DNA from: Acidobacteriota bacterium | GTDB lineage: Bacteria; Acidobacteriota; Terriglobia; Bryobacterales; Bryobacteraceae | NCBI GenBank assembly: GCA_016871055.1 | Contig: VFZW01000018.1 | Location: forward strand, 1 to 36,579 | Direction: 5' to 3' | Length of the DNA stretch: 36,579 bases | Shown here: piece after piece, positions 6,981 to 14,163 of the stretch | Position numbering within the stretch: the stretch's first letter is position 1 | Layout: each line of letters opens with the position of its first letter | Program-made: the position numbers and the translations under genes | The notes under the pieces: generated by a model | What the model was told of the DNA's origin: nothing | The model's database searches: none | The model's input: the letters and a program-made list of their open reading frames with translations, nothing else

Positions 6981-9233
6981 TCACTCCTGCTTCTGTCTCA
7001 TTCGGAACGGTACGCTTCGGGTAACGGCTGCGATCAGATCCTGAAAGCGGTACCCGCCTGCTTCAGTTTGGCGCAAGATCTCCCGCACCGCGGGTTGATC
7101 GCGCCCGTCAAGCTCACGTCCTACAGCATACGTCAGCAGCCGCTCGGCGGTAGCGTGCGCCAACTCATCGGTGCGCCCGGTCAACATGGTGCGCAGCCCT
7201 TGCGGGCCGGCGACGCGCTCTCCATTCGCCATTGTGCTTGACGCGTCGACCGGCGAACCTTCGTCCTGAGCTCGCCAGCGGCCTATGACGTCGTAGTTTT
7301 CCAGTGCGAACCCGAGTGGGTCGATGCGGTTGTGACAGGACGCGCAGCCCGGAATCGATCGATGTCTCTCGATCTGCTCGCGCGCCGTCAGTTTCTTCCC
7401 CTCGCGCAGACTCTCCTCCAACGCCGGCACATTTGCTGGCGGCGGTGGTGGTGGAGAGTTCAGCAAATTATCGAGAATCCACTTGCCGCGTAGGACTGGC
7501 GAGGTTCGAGCCGAATGTGAGGTCGCCAGCAAAACGCTTCCGTGCGTCAAAAGGCCGCCGCGTTGCGACTCGTCGCCGAGCGTCACACGCCGGAAGCCGG
7601 GACCAACAACACCAGGAATGCCATAGTGCGCGGCGAGCCGGTCATTCACGTACGTGTAATTCGCTCCGATCAAGTCGCCAAGTTTGCGATTCTCGCGCAG
7701 CAAGCTGCCGATGAACAAGCGCGTCTCCGTCGCGAACGTCTGCGTCAGGCCGCGATCATACGCCGGGTACAATTGCCTATCCACATCCACGGAATCGAGA
7801 CCACTCAACCCCAGCCACTGGGTCACGAAATTCCCCATCAAGGCAGACGACTTCTCATCCGCCAGCATGCGTCGCACTTGGCTATCCCACTGCTGACGCA
7901 AGCGTCCCGATGCGGCTGCATCAAGCAACTGGCCGTCGGGAATACTGCTCCACAAGAAGAACGACAACCGCGACGCCAATTCGAATTCTCGCAGCGGCTG
8001 TGGCGTTCCGGGTTTGCCTTGCCCGGAATCGAGCTCTAATCGGAAGAGAAAATCGGGCGCGAGCAAAATCTCTCGAATCGCCATTGCGATCGCGGGTTCA
8101 AAGTTCCGGGAATGCCGCGCGTACACTTTCAGAAACGGCGCGACATCCGCCGCGCTCACATCGCGCCGAAACGCTTTCCGGACCAGTGGTTTTAAGATCT
8201 GTTCCGCGCATGCGTCCGACGCCCTGCATATAAAGATTCGCGCCGAGCCCGCCGTGGCGTTGTACGGCCCCGCAATTTCGATTCGCCCCAGCGCCGGCGG
8301 CCCAGGCTGTCCGTCGAACGCCGCCTCACCCGCGGTCATGCCGCCGATCTCGAACAGCTTCACGCGTTTGCCATCCAGTCGGAACTCGATCGTCGGCCGC
8401 ACCGCCGTGCCGAGAACATCCAGCGGCCCACCCAACGACGCGCCGCCGATGCCGCTGACGTTCGATACTGGGCCTTCGCGCTCCGCGAATTCATCGGGAA
8501 ACGTCACGACGACGTTGTGTGAACCCGCACGTACGCCTGTCAGCCGAAACTTGAAAAACCGCACGCCTTCAAGCGGCGTCAAACTTTCTTTCACCAGAAA
8601 CGCTCGGAGATCGTAGTCGCCATCGCGAGGAAAGTAGTGCGTGACGCGAATGCCGCCTCGCGTGCCGATTGGCATCCCCTCGCCTTGCCAGGCAGCCTGT
8701 GTTGCCCTGGCGGGGAAGGTCTCGACGATTGGACTTGCATCGCCCGTGCCTGTCGCTAGTTCGCTCACGCGCCGCGCAACTTTCAAGTAACGCTCGAGCA
8801 GCAGCGGCGACATCGACAACGCATCGGCTATGTTGTCAAACCCGGCCGCCGATTGATCCTGCGGCAACTCATCCGCAAACGGCAAATTCAGGCCGAACAG
8901 ATCGCGCACGGCGTTTGTGTATTCGGTTCGATTCAAGCGGCGGATTACCGGGCGTCCCGCGTGCGGCAGCGCGCGGTCAAGGCGCGCCGTCACGCCTCGA
9001 ACATACGCCCGCGCCGCTGTGTGATCGGGCTTCGGCGCGCCAGCCGGTGGCATCTCGCCCGCGCGCACTCGCTTCACGGCCTTCTCCCAAACCACATCGT
9101 TGCTCGACAAACCGGTTAACACGAGCCCGCCCATCTTCGCGTTCGCGCTGTGGCAACTCACGCAGTACTTCGCCACGAACGGATCGTCTGCCGCTAGCAA
9201 TACACCGGCAAACAGGAGTGGGAGCAAACGCAT
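6981..9233 (-). CDS. DUF1592-family protein with c-type haem motifs
   Basis: The product is 750 aa with a signal peptide (MRLLPLLFAGVLLAA). An N-terminal cytochrome c-like segment has CVSCH at residues 24-28 and a likely distal Met in AGEMPPAG. Then follow DUF1587 (IRRLNRTEYTNAVRDLFG), a beta-rich middle part, DUF1595 (LVRKAFRRDV), DUF1592 (LDSGQGKP to ADEKSSALMG), DUF1588 with a second CASCH at residues 630-634 (CASCHNRIDPLGFALE) and C-terminal DUF1585 (LLTYAVGREL). This is the standard order in planctomycetes and acidobacteria. Two CxxCH motifs imply covalent haem and periplasmic redox chemistry, but the substrate is unknown. It is the first gene of a minus-strand run into DUF1552, ankyrin and thrC. 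Confidence 0.93.
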   Translation of the reverse strand: MRLLPLLFAGVLLAADDPFVAKYCVSCHSANAKMGGLVLTGLSSNDVVWEKAVKRVRAGEMPPAGAPKPDHTAARAYVRGVTARLDRALPHAGRPVIRRLNRTEYTNAVRDLFGLNLPFADELPQDQSAAGFDNIADALSMSPLLLERYLKVARRVSELATGTGDASPIVETFPARATQAAWQGEGMPIGTRGGIRVTHYFPRDGDYDLRAFLVKESLTPLEGVRFFKFRLTGVRAGSHNVVVTFPDEFAEREGPVSNVSGIGGASLGGPLDVLGTAVRPTIEFRLDGKRVKLFEIGGMTAGEAAFDGQPGPPALGRIEIAGPYNATAGSARIFICRASDACAEQILKPLVRKAFRRDVSAADVAPFLKVYARHSRNFEPAIAMAIREILLAPDFLFRLELDSGQGKPGTPQPLREFELASRLSFFLWSSIPDGQLLDAAASGRLRQQWDSQVRRMLADEKSSALMGNFVTQWLGLSGLDSVDVDRQLYPAYDRGLTQTFATETRLFIGSLLRENRKLGDLIGANYTYVNDRLAAHYGIPGVVGPGFRRVTLGDESQRGGLLTHGSVLLATSHSARTSPVLRGKWILDNLLNSPPPPPPANVPALEESLREGKKLTAREQIERHRSIPGCASCHNRIDPLGFALENYDVIGRWRAQDEGSPVDASSTMANGERVAGPQGLRTMLTGRTDELAHATAERLLTYAVGRELDGRDQPAVREILRQTEAGGYRFQDLIAAVTRSVPFRMRQKQE

Positions 9234-9244
9234 GCTTGTGAATC

Positions 9245-9250
9245 ATTATA
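9245..9250 (-). promoter_or_regulatory. Candidate -10 box for the DUF1592 operon
   Basis: A perfect TATAAT on the minus strand ends 11 nt before the ATG at 9233. Transcription would start about 5 nt before the ATG, leaving no room for a ribosome binding site. No convincing -35 element is seen. Confidence 0.5.
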
Positions 9251-9264
9251 TTTCCAATCTGGGA

Positions 9265-9270
9265 TAGAAT
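9265..9270 (+). promoter_or_regulatory. Candidate -10 box, leaderless start
   Basis: TAGAAT lies 6 nt before the ATG at 9277, so transcription could begin at the start codon itself. It is back to back with the minus-strand TATAAT at 9245-9250. Confidence 0.5.
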
Positions 9271-9276
9271 CGGCGA

Positions 9277-10188
9277 ATGCAGTTGGACCGCAGAACTCTG
9301 ATGCTTGCCGCCGGCGCTTCGGCCGCGGTTGCCGCGCTGCCGATCCCGATCATCGACAGCCACTTTCACATTTACGACCAAACGCGCCCGCAAGGTGCGC
9401 CGTACCCATTCACGCCCAACGCGCCGCCGTTTCTGCCGAAAGATTTTCGCGAGTCCGCAATCCCCCTAGGCATCGTAGGCGGAATCAAGGTAGAGGCCAG
9501 CCCGTGGGTCGAAGACAACCTCTGGGTGCTGATGATGATAGAAAGCGAGCCGATGATCGTGGGCATGATCGGAAATCTCGATCCGGTCAAGGAAGACTTC
9601 CGCGAACACCTCGACCGCTACCGGAAAAACAAGCTCTTTCTGGGCATTCGCTACGGCAACGTGTGGAAGGGCCAGGACCTCGTGACCGCGATCGGGCGCC
9701 CAAGCGTCATCGAGAATATGCGAGCTTTCGCCGAAACGGGCTTAACGCTGGAGGTCGCTAACCCGCGTCTCGATCTCATCGAGGCCACGCTGCGATTGAA
9801 AGACAAAGTGCCTGGCTTGCGCATCGTGCTTGGCCATTTGCAAGCGCTCGCGCTGCCAACACAGCCGGATGTACTAAGGGGTTACGAAAAAACATTGCGT
9901 GAGTTGAAGCAACGCGGCGCGTTTGTCAAGGTGTCCGGCCTGTACCGGCCGCGCAACGCCCCCAGCGGCGCTTTTAATCCGGCCGACTACAAGCCCGTTA
10001 TGGACTTCATCTGGGACATCTTCGGCGAAGACCTTCTCGTTTACGCTGGGCGGAACAAGGCCGCGCTCGATGTCCTGCACGATTACTTCGCCGCCAAGAG
10101 CCCCACAGCCGCCGAAAAATATTTTTGGAAGAACTCGGTGAAGGCGTTCCACTGGATTCAGCGAGACCCGAAGCAGCCGCGATTGTGA
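9277..10188 (+). CDS. Amidohydrolase_2-like exported protein
   Basis: The product is 303 aa. The N-terminus (LDRRTLMLAAGASAAVAALP) looks like a Tat signal. The TIM-barrel metal motif of the amidohydrolase superfamily follows at once: IIDSHFHIYD with His29 and His31. GIRYGN, EVANPRL and IVLGHLQ match later strands of fuconolactonase/dicarboxylate-lactone hydrolase-like relatives. The last strand normally reads FGSDWP or YGSNWP; here it reads VYAGRNKAALD, so the usual acidic residue and Trp-Pro are absent. The domain is otherwise complete to the C-terminus. Lactone hydrolysis is a guess from the family, and the missing motif makes activity doubtful. It is divergent from the DUF1592 gene and convergent with the HD gene. 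Confidence 0.8.
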   Translation: MQLDRRTLMLAAGASAAVAALPIPIIDSHFHIYDQTRPQGAPYPFTPNAPPFLPKDFRESAIPLGIVGGIKVEASPWVEDNLWVLMMIESEPMIVGMIGNLDPVKEDFREHLDRYRKNKLFLGIRYGNVWKGQDLVTAIGRPSVIENMRAFAETGLTLEVANPRLDLIEATLRLKDKVPGLRIVLGHLQALALPTQPDVLRGYEKTLRELKQRGAFVKVSGLYRPRNAPSGAFNPADYKPVMDFIWDIFGEDLLVYAGRNKAALDVLHDYFAAKSPTAAEKYFWKNSVKAFHWIQRDPKQPRL

Positions 10189-10205
10189 ACCGCCGGCGCT
10201 CGGCG

Positions 10206-10727
10206 CTACTCGCCATGCAGAGCCCGCGCCGCGGAATACTCCGCCATCAGTGCCTCATTCGGCGACGGCAAACTACTGACGACTCGATGCGCCCACGCCA
10301 CGTATTCGATACGCCGCTCGACCGACCAACCTGCCGGCGGCGCCGAGTGAATCGATCGCAGATTCGAGATCTTGTCCGCGGTCTTTATTGCGCCAATCTC
10401 GGCGCTCGCCGCGCGTGCATGTTCCACCTGTTTTTCCTTCCGGACCTGCTTCGGCAGCGACTTGTCGTCGGTCACCGCCGCCACCAGATCGGCAATTCGA
10501 GGCCCGAACTCCACTTCCAGTTCGTCGTAGGTCACGCCCGTGTCCTCGATTGTGTCGTGCAGCAGTCCGGCCGCCACGACCTCGGCGTCGCATCCAGCCT
10601 GCGCTAACAGAAATGCGACTTCGATTACGTGATTCACGTACGGTGTCGCCTCTTCATCCTTACGGCGCTGTCTCCTATGGGCGCGCGCAGCGAAGTCCGC
10701 CGCCTTCATGATCAGGAGGGTGCTCAT
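10206..10727 (-). CDS. HD-domain (p)ppGpp hydrolase-like protein
   Basis: The product is a 173-aa stand-alone HD domain resembling the hydrolase half of SpoT/Rel and the small MESH1-type hydrolases. It has an RRKDEEATPYVNHVIEVA segment, then GLLHDTIEDTGVTYDEL (His57-Asp58, Glu61-Asp62) and IKTADKISNLRS. No synthetase, TGS or ACT domain is present. The family removes the 3'-pyrophosphate of ppGpp with Mn2+; other nucleotides are possible substrates. The reading frame is open further upstream to 10817, but MSTLLIMKAADFAARAH at 10727 is the natural start. There is no ribosome binding site, and an AT-rich -10-like TATTAT/TTATAC lies 11-13 nt before it. It converges on the amidohydrolase gene with a 17-nt gap. 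Confidence 0.85.
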   Translation of the reverse strand: MSTLLIMKAADFAARAHRRQRRKDEEATPYVNHVIEVAFLLAQAGCDAEVVAAGLLHDTIEDTGVTYDELEVEFGPRIADLVAAVTDDKSLPKQVRKEKQVEHARAASAEIGAIKTADKISNLRSIHSAPPAGWSVERRIEYVAWAHRVVSSLPSPNEALMAEYSAARALHGE

Positions 10728-10837
10728 GGGACTTAATGGTATAATAAAACCATGAGCCGTTTGTAAATTTCGTTTATACCTTCTAGTTTTCCGGACATCG
10801 CGTCCAAGCCAATGCAACCAACATCGAGGTACAAGTT
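10728..10837. promoter_or_regulatory. AT-rich divergent promoter region
   Basis: This 110-bp gap is AT-rich. On the plus strand it holds TATAAT (10740-10745) and a TTGTAA (10761-10766) with TAGTTT 17 nt later. On the minus strand it holds TTTACA and TATTAT/TTATAC in front of the HD gene. These are candidates only, but transcription is probably driven both ways from here. A four-codon ATG frame at 10752 (stop 10764-10766) follows the plus-strand TATAAT by 6 nt. Confidence 0.4.
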
Positions 10838-11308
10838 TTGAAACGATGGATCGCTAAAGGTCTCGTCTTGTCGTCTGTCTTCTTTTCCCCAGCTGTAAAT
10901 TCCACCGCCGAAGTGATCGAGGACAGGAACATTTCCAGGGACTCCAGGCTCCAAAGAATCAGGAACTTCTTCAACCGGCAGAAATGCCCGGTCGAGAAGT
11001 ACGCAGAGGAGTTTATTATCGCGGCCGACAATAACAAGCTAGACTGGCGGCTGCTGCCCAGCATTGCACTCGTAGAGTCGTCGGGAGGCAAGGTCTATCG
11101 AAACAACAACGTTTTCGGCTGGAGTTCCTGCCGTCGCCGTTTCCCGAGCGTCAAGGCAGGCATCCACGCCGTTGCCGAAAGGCTCGCAAACGCGCCGCAG
11201 TACCGGGACAAGGATCTCGACTCGATCCTCAAGACATACAACTCCCGGCCGATCTATAGCAAGACCGTCAAGCGCGTCATGATTCAATTGTCGGCCGAGC
11301 CGATCTAA
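10838..11308 (+). CDS. Secreted lysozyme-fold (glucosaminidase/transglycosylase-like) protein
   Basis: The product is 156 aa. It starts with TTG at 10838, supported by GAGG at 10826-10829 eight bases upstream and by the absence of an in-frame ATG or GTG. A signal peptide (MKRWIAKGLVLSSVFFSPAVNS) precedes a compact lysozyme-like domain: LDWRLLPSIALVESSGGKVY, with Glu80 as the likely catalytic acid, then NNNVFGWSS and SVKAGIHAVAERLA. This pattern is shared by soluble lytic transglycosylases and endo-beta-N-acetylglucosaminidases, so peptidoglycan cleavage in the periplasm is likely. The exact bond is not predictable. Its stop overlaps the end of the 48-aa gene on the opposite strand by four bases. 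Confidence 0.8.
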   Translation: MKRWIAKGLVLSSVFFSPAVNSTAEVIEDRNISRDSRLQRIRNFFNRQKCPVEKYAEEFIIAADNNKLDWRLLPSIALVESSGGKVYRNNNVFGWSSCRRRFPSVKAGIHAVAERLANAPQYRDKDLDSILKTYNSRPIYSKTVKRVMIQLSAEPI

Positions 11309-11451
11309 CCTAAGACGCGAACGCCGAAGTAAAGACCGCCAAAAACCAAAACGCTCGCGGCGACAACCGCAAGCCAAACCATCATCCGTTCCGAGTTCGA
11401 AGAGGACTCTTTCGCGTCTTTCTTCATCGTTTCGTCGAGGCTATCAAACAT
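11305..11451 (-). CDS. 48-aa single-pass membrane protein
   Basis: This is a short gene: ATG at 11451, TAG at 11305-11307, 48 residues. The first half is hydrophilic and charged (MFDSLDETMKKDAKESSSNS). The second half is one transmembrane helix (about residues 25-46) ending in RVLG. AGGAGG lies six bases before the ATG, one of the best ribosome binding sites in the window. The helix, the strong site and the compact frame together support a real gene. I do not recognise the family; the charged N-terminus is probably cytoplasmic. It may be a regulator or subunit of an envelope complex, but nothing shows which. It follows the metallopeptidase gene by 139 bases. Confidence 0.7.
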   Translation of the reverse strand: MFDSLDETMKKDAKESSSNSERMMVWLAVVAASVLVFGGLYFGVRVLG

Positions 11452-11460
11452 GGTGGGCCT

Positions 11461-11474
11461 CCTGATTAATCAGG
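11461..11474. promoter_or_regulatory. Perfect 14-bp palindrome at the ribosome binding site
   Basis: CCTGATTAATCAGG is an exact palindrome that partly overlaps the AGGAGG site (11458-11463) of the 48-aa gene. As DNA it could bind a dimeric repressor. As RNA it could fold into a 5-bp stem with a TTAA loop that hides part of the ribosome binding site. Confidence 0.5.
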
Positions 11475-11542
11475 TCACTGTGAAGCCGTTGAGAACCAGG
11501 ATCCGCCGCGTACCCGATGGTGCGCGGTGGTTTTCCAACTCG

Positions 11543-11548
11543 ATCATA
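11543..11548 (-). promoter_or_regulatory. Candidate extended -10 box for the 48-aa gene
   Basis: The minus strand reads TGTATGAT here, a TATGAT hexamer with an upstream TG. Transcription would start near 11536 and give a leader of about 85 nt that contains the palindrome. No good -35 element is visible. Confidence 0.4.
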
Positions 11549-11590
11549 CACCCATTCCGCCGTGGTGCGACAGTTTTATTTTGGGTTTGT

Positions 11591-12844
11591 TTAGAGCAAA
11601 TTAGCAGGCGTCCTTGGCGTACTCAGCAACTCCTCGAACGCCTTCCACTGCGCGGCGGCGTCGTTACCTGCCGTCTTCTTCACCCACGCCGCCACCAAAT
11701 CCTCGCCGTAACTATAGTTGATGATATAGCTCCGCTCGGCGTCGAAAAACTTCACCCGCCGCTCGGCCATGCCCTTCGTGTTCAGCGCGTACCGCTGCAA
11801 GTAGGAGACCGTTTGTTCGGCGTTCGTGTGCCCATCTAGATAATCGCGCGCCCCCTGAATCGCCGCATGCTTCACCCCCGCGCGTAACTTCGATATCGCC
11901 TGCTGCTCGTCGGCCGACTTCGGATCGAGCCCCGCTTCCTTAAACAACACGTCGCGCTTGAACGCCAACCGCTCCTGCTCCGGCATGACGAGCGAAGCGC
12001 CAAAATCCGCTGTGCCCTCGGCGATCAACGACTGCGGGCTATACAGCGGGTACACCGAAAACTCGATCCAACCGCGCTCGCGGACGAGCCTGGCCTCCAG
12101 CAATCCGTTGTACACATGATGGCCCGGATAGCCTTCGTGGCATGCGAGGTGAATGATCCGGTCGACATTGATCGGCAGATCGATGTTCACCTGAATCACC
12201 GATCGCGAGTTTCCCTTGTACCAGTTGTAGGCGCTCCAAACCTTGTCCTTGACGTACTCGACATCGAACGATTCGTTTGCCGCCAGCGACGTAATCCGCT
12301 TCTTCGTCAATGAGCGCGCCTCGGCGATCGCCGCGCGAAACGTCTTGTCGACTTTCGCCGCCGGAACGGCAAATCGCGCGTCGAACTTCTCGATGCGTTC
12401 GGAGAGTTCGCCGCCGCCGGGCAACGCCTCGTCAACCAACTCCCGCGCCGCTTCCAGGTCGCTGCGCAGTACCACCGGCGGCTTCACTGCGTAGAGCGCG
12501 GTCGCCTCGCGGTCGAAGTCCAATTTCTCGCCGCCCAGGATATTCGCCATTGCCAGTGCCGATTGCGCCTGCGTCAACAGGTACTGAAACCGCAGCGGAT
12601 CGACCGCCGTGAGCTGCTGGATATCGGTAATCAGCGCCGATACTTCGGTGCTCAATTCCCGAAGCGGCTTACTTGCCGTTGGCTGCCACTCCGCGGGCCC
12701 ATAGTAAGCGTCGACGTACTTCGGCTGATGTTTGCCGATGGCGAGTATCAGCCGGACATACCGCTCCGCCAGCGCATTCATATCGGGGGCCTTCTTTCCA
12801 CACGAGGCCAAGGCCACACAACCCAGTGCTGTCCGCCGCGTCAT
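11591..12844 (-). CDS. DUF885-like zinc metallopeptidase lipoprotein
   Basis: The product is 417 aa. A short signal ends in a lipobox, LAS-C with Cys15, so it is probably a lipoprotein. The core motif is HLACHEGYPGHHVYNGLLE, with His236-Glu237 and His242/His243, followed by AEGTADFG with Glu276. This is the gluzincin-like arrangement of DUF885 proteins, where HEAYPGHH is usual. The rest is alpha-helical. It probably cleaves small peptides at the cell envelope; the specificity is unknown. Its ATG overlaps the TGA of the response regulator by four bases (ATGA), so translation is coupled. It is the last of four genes running from 17263. Confidence 0.85.
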   Translation of the reverse strand: MTRRTALGCVALASCGKKAPDMNALAERYVRLILAIGKHQPKYVDAYYGPAEWQPTASKPLRELSTEVSALITDIQQLTAVDPLRFQYLLTQAQSALAMANILGGEKLDFDREATALYAVKPPVVLRSDLEAARELVDEALPGGGELSERIEKFDARFAVPAAKVDKTFRAAIAEARSLTKKRITSLAANESFDVEYVKDKVWSAYNWYKGNSRSVIQVNIDLPINVDRIIHLACHEGYPGHHVYNGLLEARLVRERGWIEFSVYPLYSPQSLIAEGTADFGASLVMPEQERLAFKRDVLFKEAGLDPKSADEQQAISKLRAGVKHAAIQGARDYLDGHTNAEQTVSYLQRYALNTKGMAERRVKFFDAERSYIINYSYGEDLVAAWVKKTAGNDAAAQWKAFEELLSTPRTPANLL

Positions 12845-14160
12845 TTGTCCAACCCAAACCGCTCAATCAAACGATACAACGTCTTGCGCTCAATGCCGAG
12901 GATCTTCGATGCCTTGCTCTTGTTGCCGCCCGTGGCCGCGAGTACTTTCCGAATCTGCTCGGCCTTGGCGTCTTCCAAGGTCTCGCCAAGCGACTCCTTG
13001 CCCTCGCCATCGGCGATCGCGTCCCGCACCGCGGTTTCGTCGATCCGCCCCTGCGGCGCAAGAATCACCAGCCGTTCGATCATGTGCTGCAATTGCCGCA
13101 CATTGCCCGGCCATGTGTAGCTGTCGAGCGCGCGCACGCCGCTCTCGGTCAATATTGCCCGCATGCCATAGCGCTCGTTGTAGCGGTCGAGAAACGTCTG
13201 CGCCAGCAGCGGCACGTCCCCGCGCCGCTCCCGCAACGACGGCAATTCCACACGTACGACATCGAGCCGGAACCACAAGTCTTCACGGAACTTGCCCTGC
13301 TCCACCAACTGCCGGACGTTCTTGTTGGTTGCGGCGACGATGCGGACATCGATCGGTTTCCCGCGCGGCGAGCCAAGCGGCCGGATCTCCCGCTCCTGCA
13401 ACACGCGCAACAACTTCGCTTGAAAGTTCAAGTCGATGTCGCCAATCTCGTCCAGGAACACCGTCCCGTTGTTAGCTGCTTCGAACACGCCGACTCGATC
13501 CCGATCAGCCCCAGTGAACGACCCCTTCAAGGCGCCGAACAGTTCGCTTTCCAGCAGCGACGGAGGAATCGAGCCGCAATCCACCGCGACGAACCCTTTC
13601 TCCGATCGCTTCGAAAAGCGATGGATCATCCGCGCGATTAACTCTTTGCCGGTACCCGTCTCGCCTTCGATCAGCAGGGTCGCGTCCGTCGGCGCCACCT
13701 TGGCCAGCGTCTTAAAGATCTCGACGATCTGCGGCGACGACCCGATCATATCGGTCTCCGGGATATCGTCGATGCGCGCTTCCTTCTCCTCATCCACATC
13801 GAACGACGCCACGGCGCGCCGCACCTTCTCGACCATATCGTCGAGATCGAAGGGCTTCGCCAGATAGTCGAACGCGCCGCCACGAGTCGCAGCCATGACA
13901 GTTTCCATCGACCCGCGGCCCGACATCAGGATTACCGCGCAGTCCCCGCGCGCCGTTCTCGCCGCGCGCAGCACATCGAGGCCCGTTCGCTCGTCCAAAT
14001 AGATATCGGAGAGCACGATCGCATACGACTCGGCATTCAAGCGGTCTAGCGCTTCCCGCGTGGTTCCTACTGAATCCACCTGAAAGCCTTCAAGCTCCAG
14101 GCAGGTCACGATATTGTTCCGGACGGCGCTATCGTCCTCAACAACGAGTAGACGTTGCAA
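12841..14160 (-). CDS. NtrC-family sigma-54 response regulator
   Basis: The product is 439 aa. The receiver domain (1-115) has Asp9/Asp10, phospho-acceptor Asp52 and Lys102. The AAA+ domain (about 137-370) has Walker A GETGTGKE at 166-173, Walker B VFLDE at 234-238 and an arginine-rich sensor region. A Fis-type helix-turn-helix sits at the C-terminus (about 395-437). The sigma-54 contact loop reads GSFTGA (213-218) instead of GAFTGA. The start is TTG at 14160, 3 nt after the kinase's TGA, with GGAGAAG about 6 nt upstream, which supports it. It pairs with the CHASE2 kinase directly upstream and is expected to activate RpoN promoters when phosphorylated. No targets are evident in the window. 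Confidence 0.95.
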   Translation of the reverse strand: MQRLLVVEDDSAVRNNIVTCLELEGFQVDSVGTTREALDRLNAESYAIVLSDIYLDERTGLDVLRAARTARGDCAVILMSGRGSMETVMAATRGGAFDYLAKPFDLDDMVEKVRRAVASFDVDEEKEARIDDIPETDMIGSSPQIVEIFKTLAKVAPTDATLLIEGETGTGKELIARMIHRFSKRSEKGFVAVDCGSIPPSLLESELFGALKGSFTGADRDRVGVFEAANNGTVFLDEIGDIDLNFQAKLLRVLQEREIRPLGSPRGKPIDVRIVAATNKNVRQLVEQGKFREDLWFRLDVVRVELPSLRERRGDVPLLAQTFLDRYNERYGMRAILTESGVRALDSYTWPGNVRQLQHMIERLVILAPQGRIDETAVRDAIADGEGKESLGETLEDAKAEQIRKVLAATGGNKSKASKILGIERKTLYRLIERFGLDK

Positions 14161-14163
14161 AGG

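Noticed and set aside
7501-7520. tRNA T-loop-like string (GGTTCGAG)
   Set aside because: It lies inside the DUF1592 gene, and no acceptor or anticodon stems can be drawn around it.
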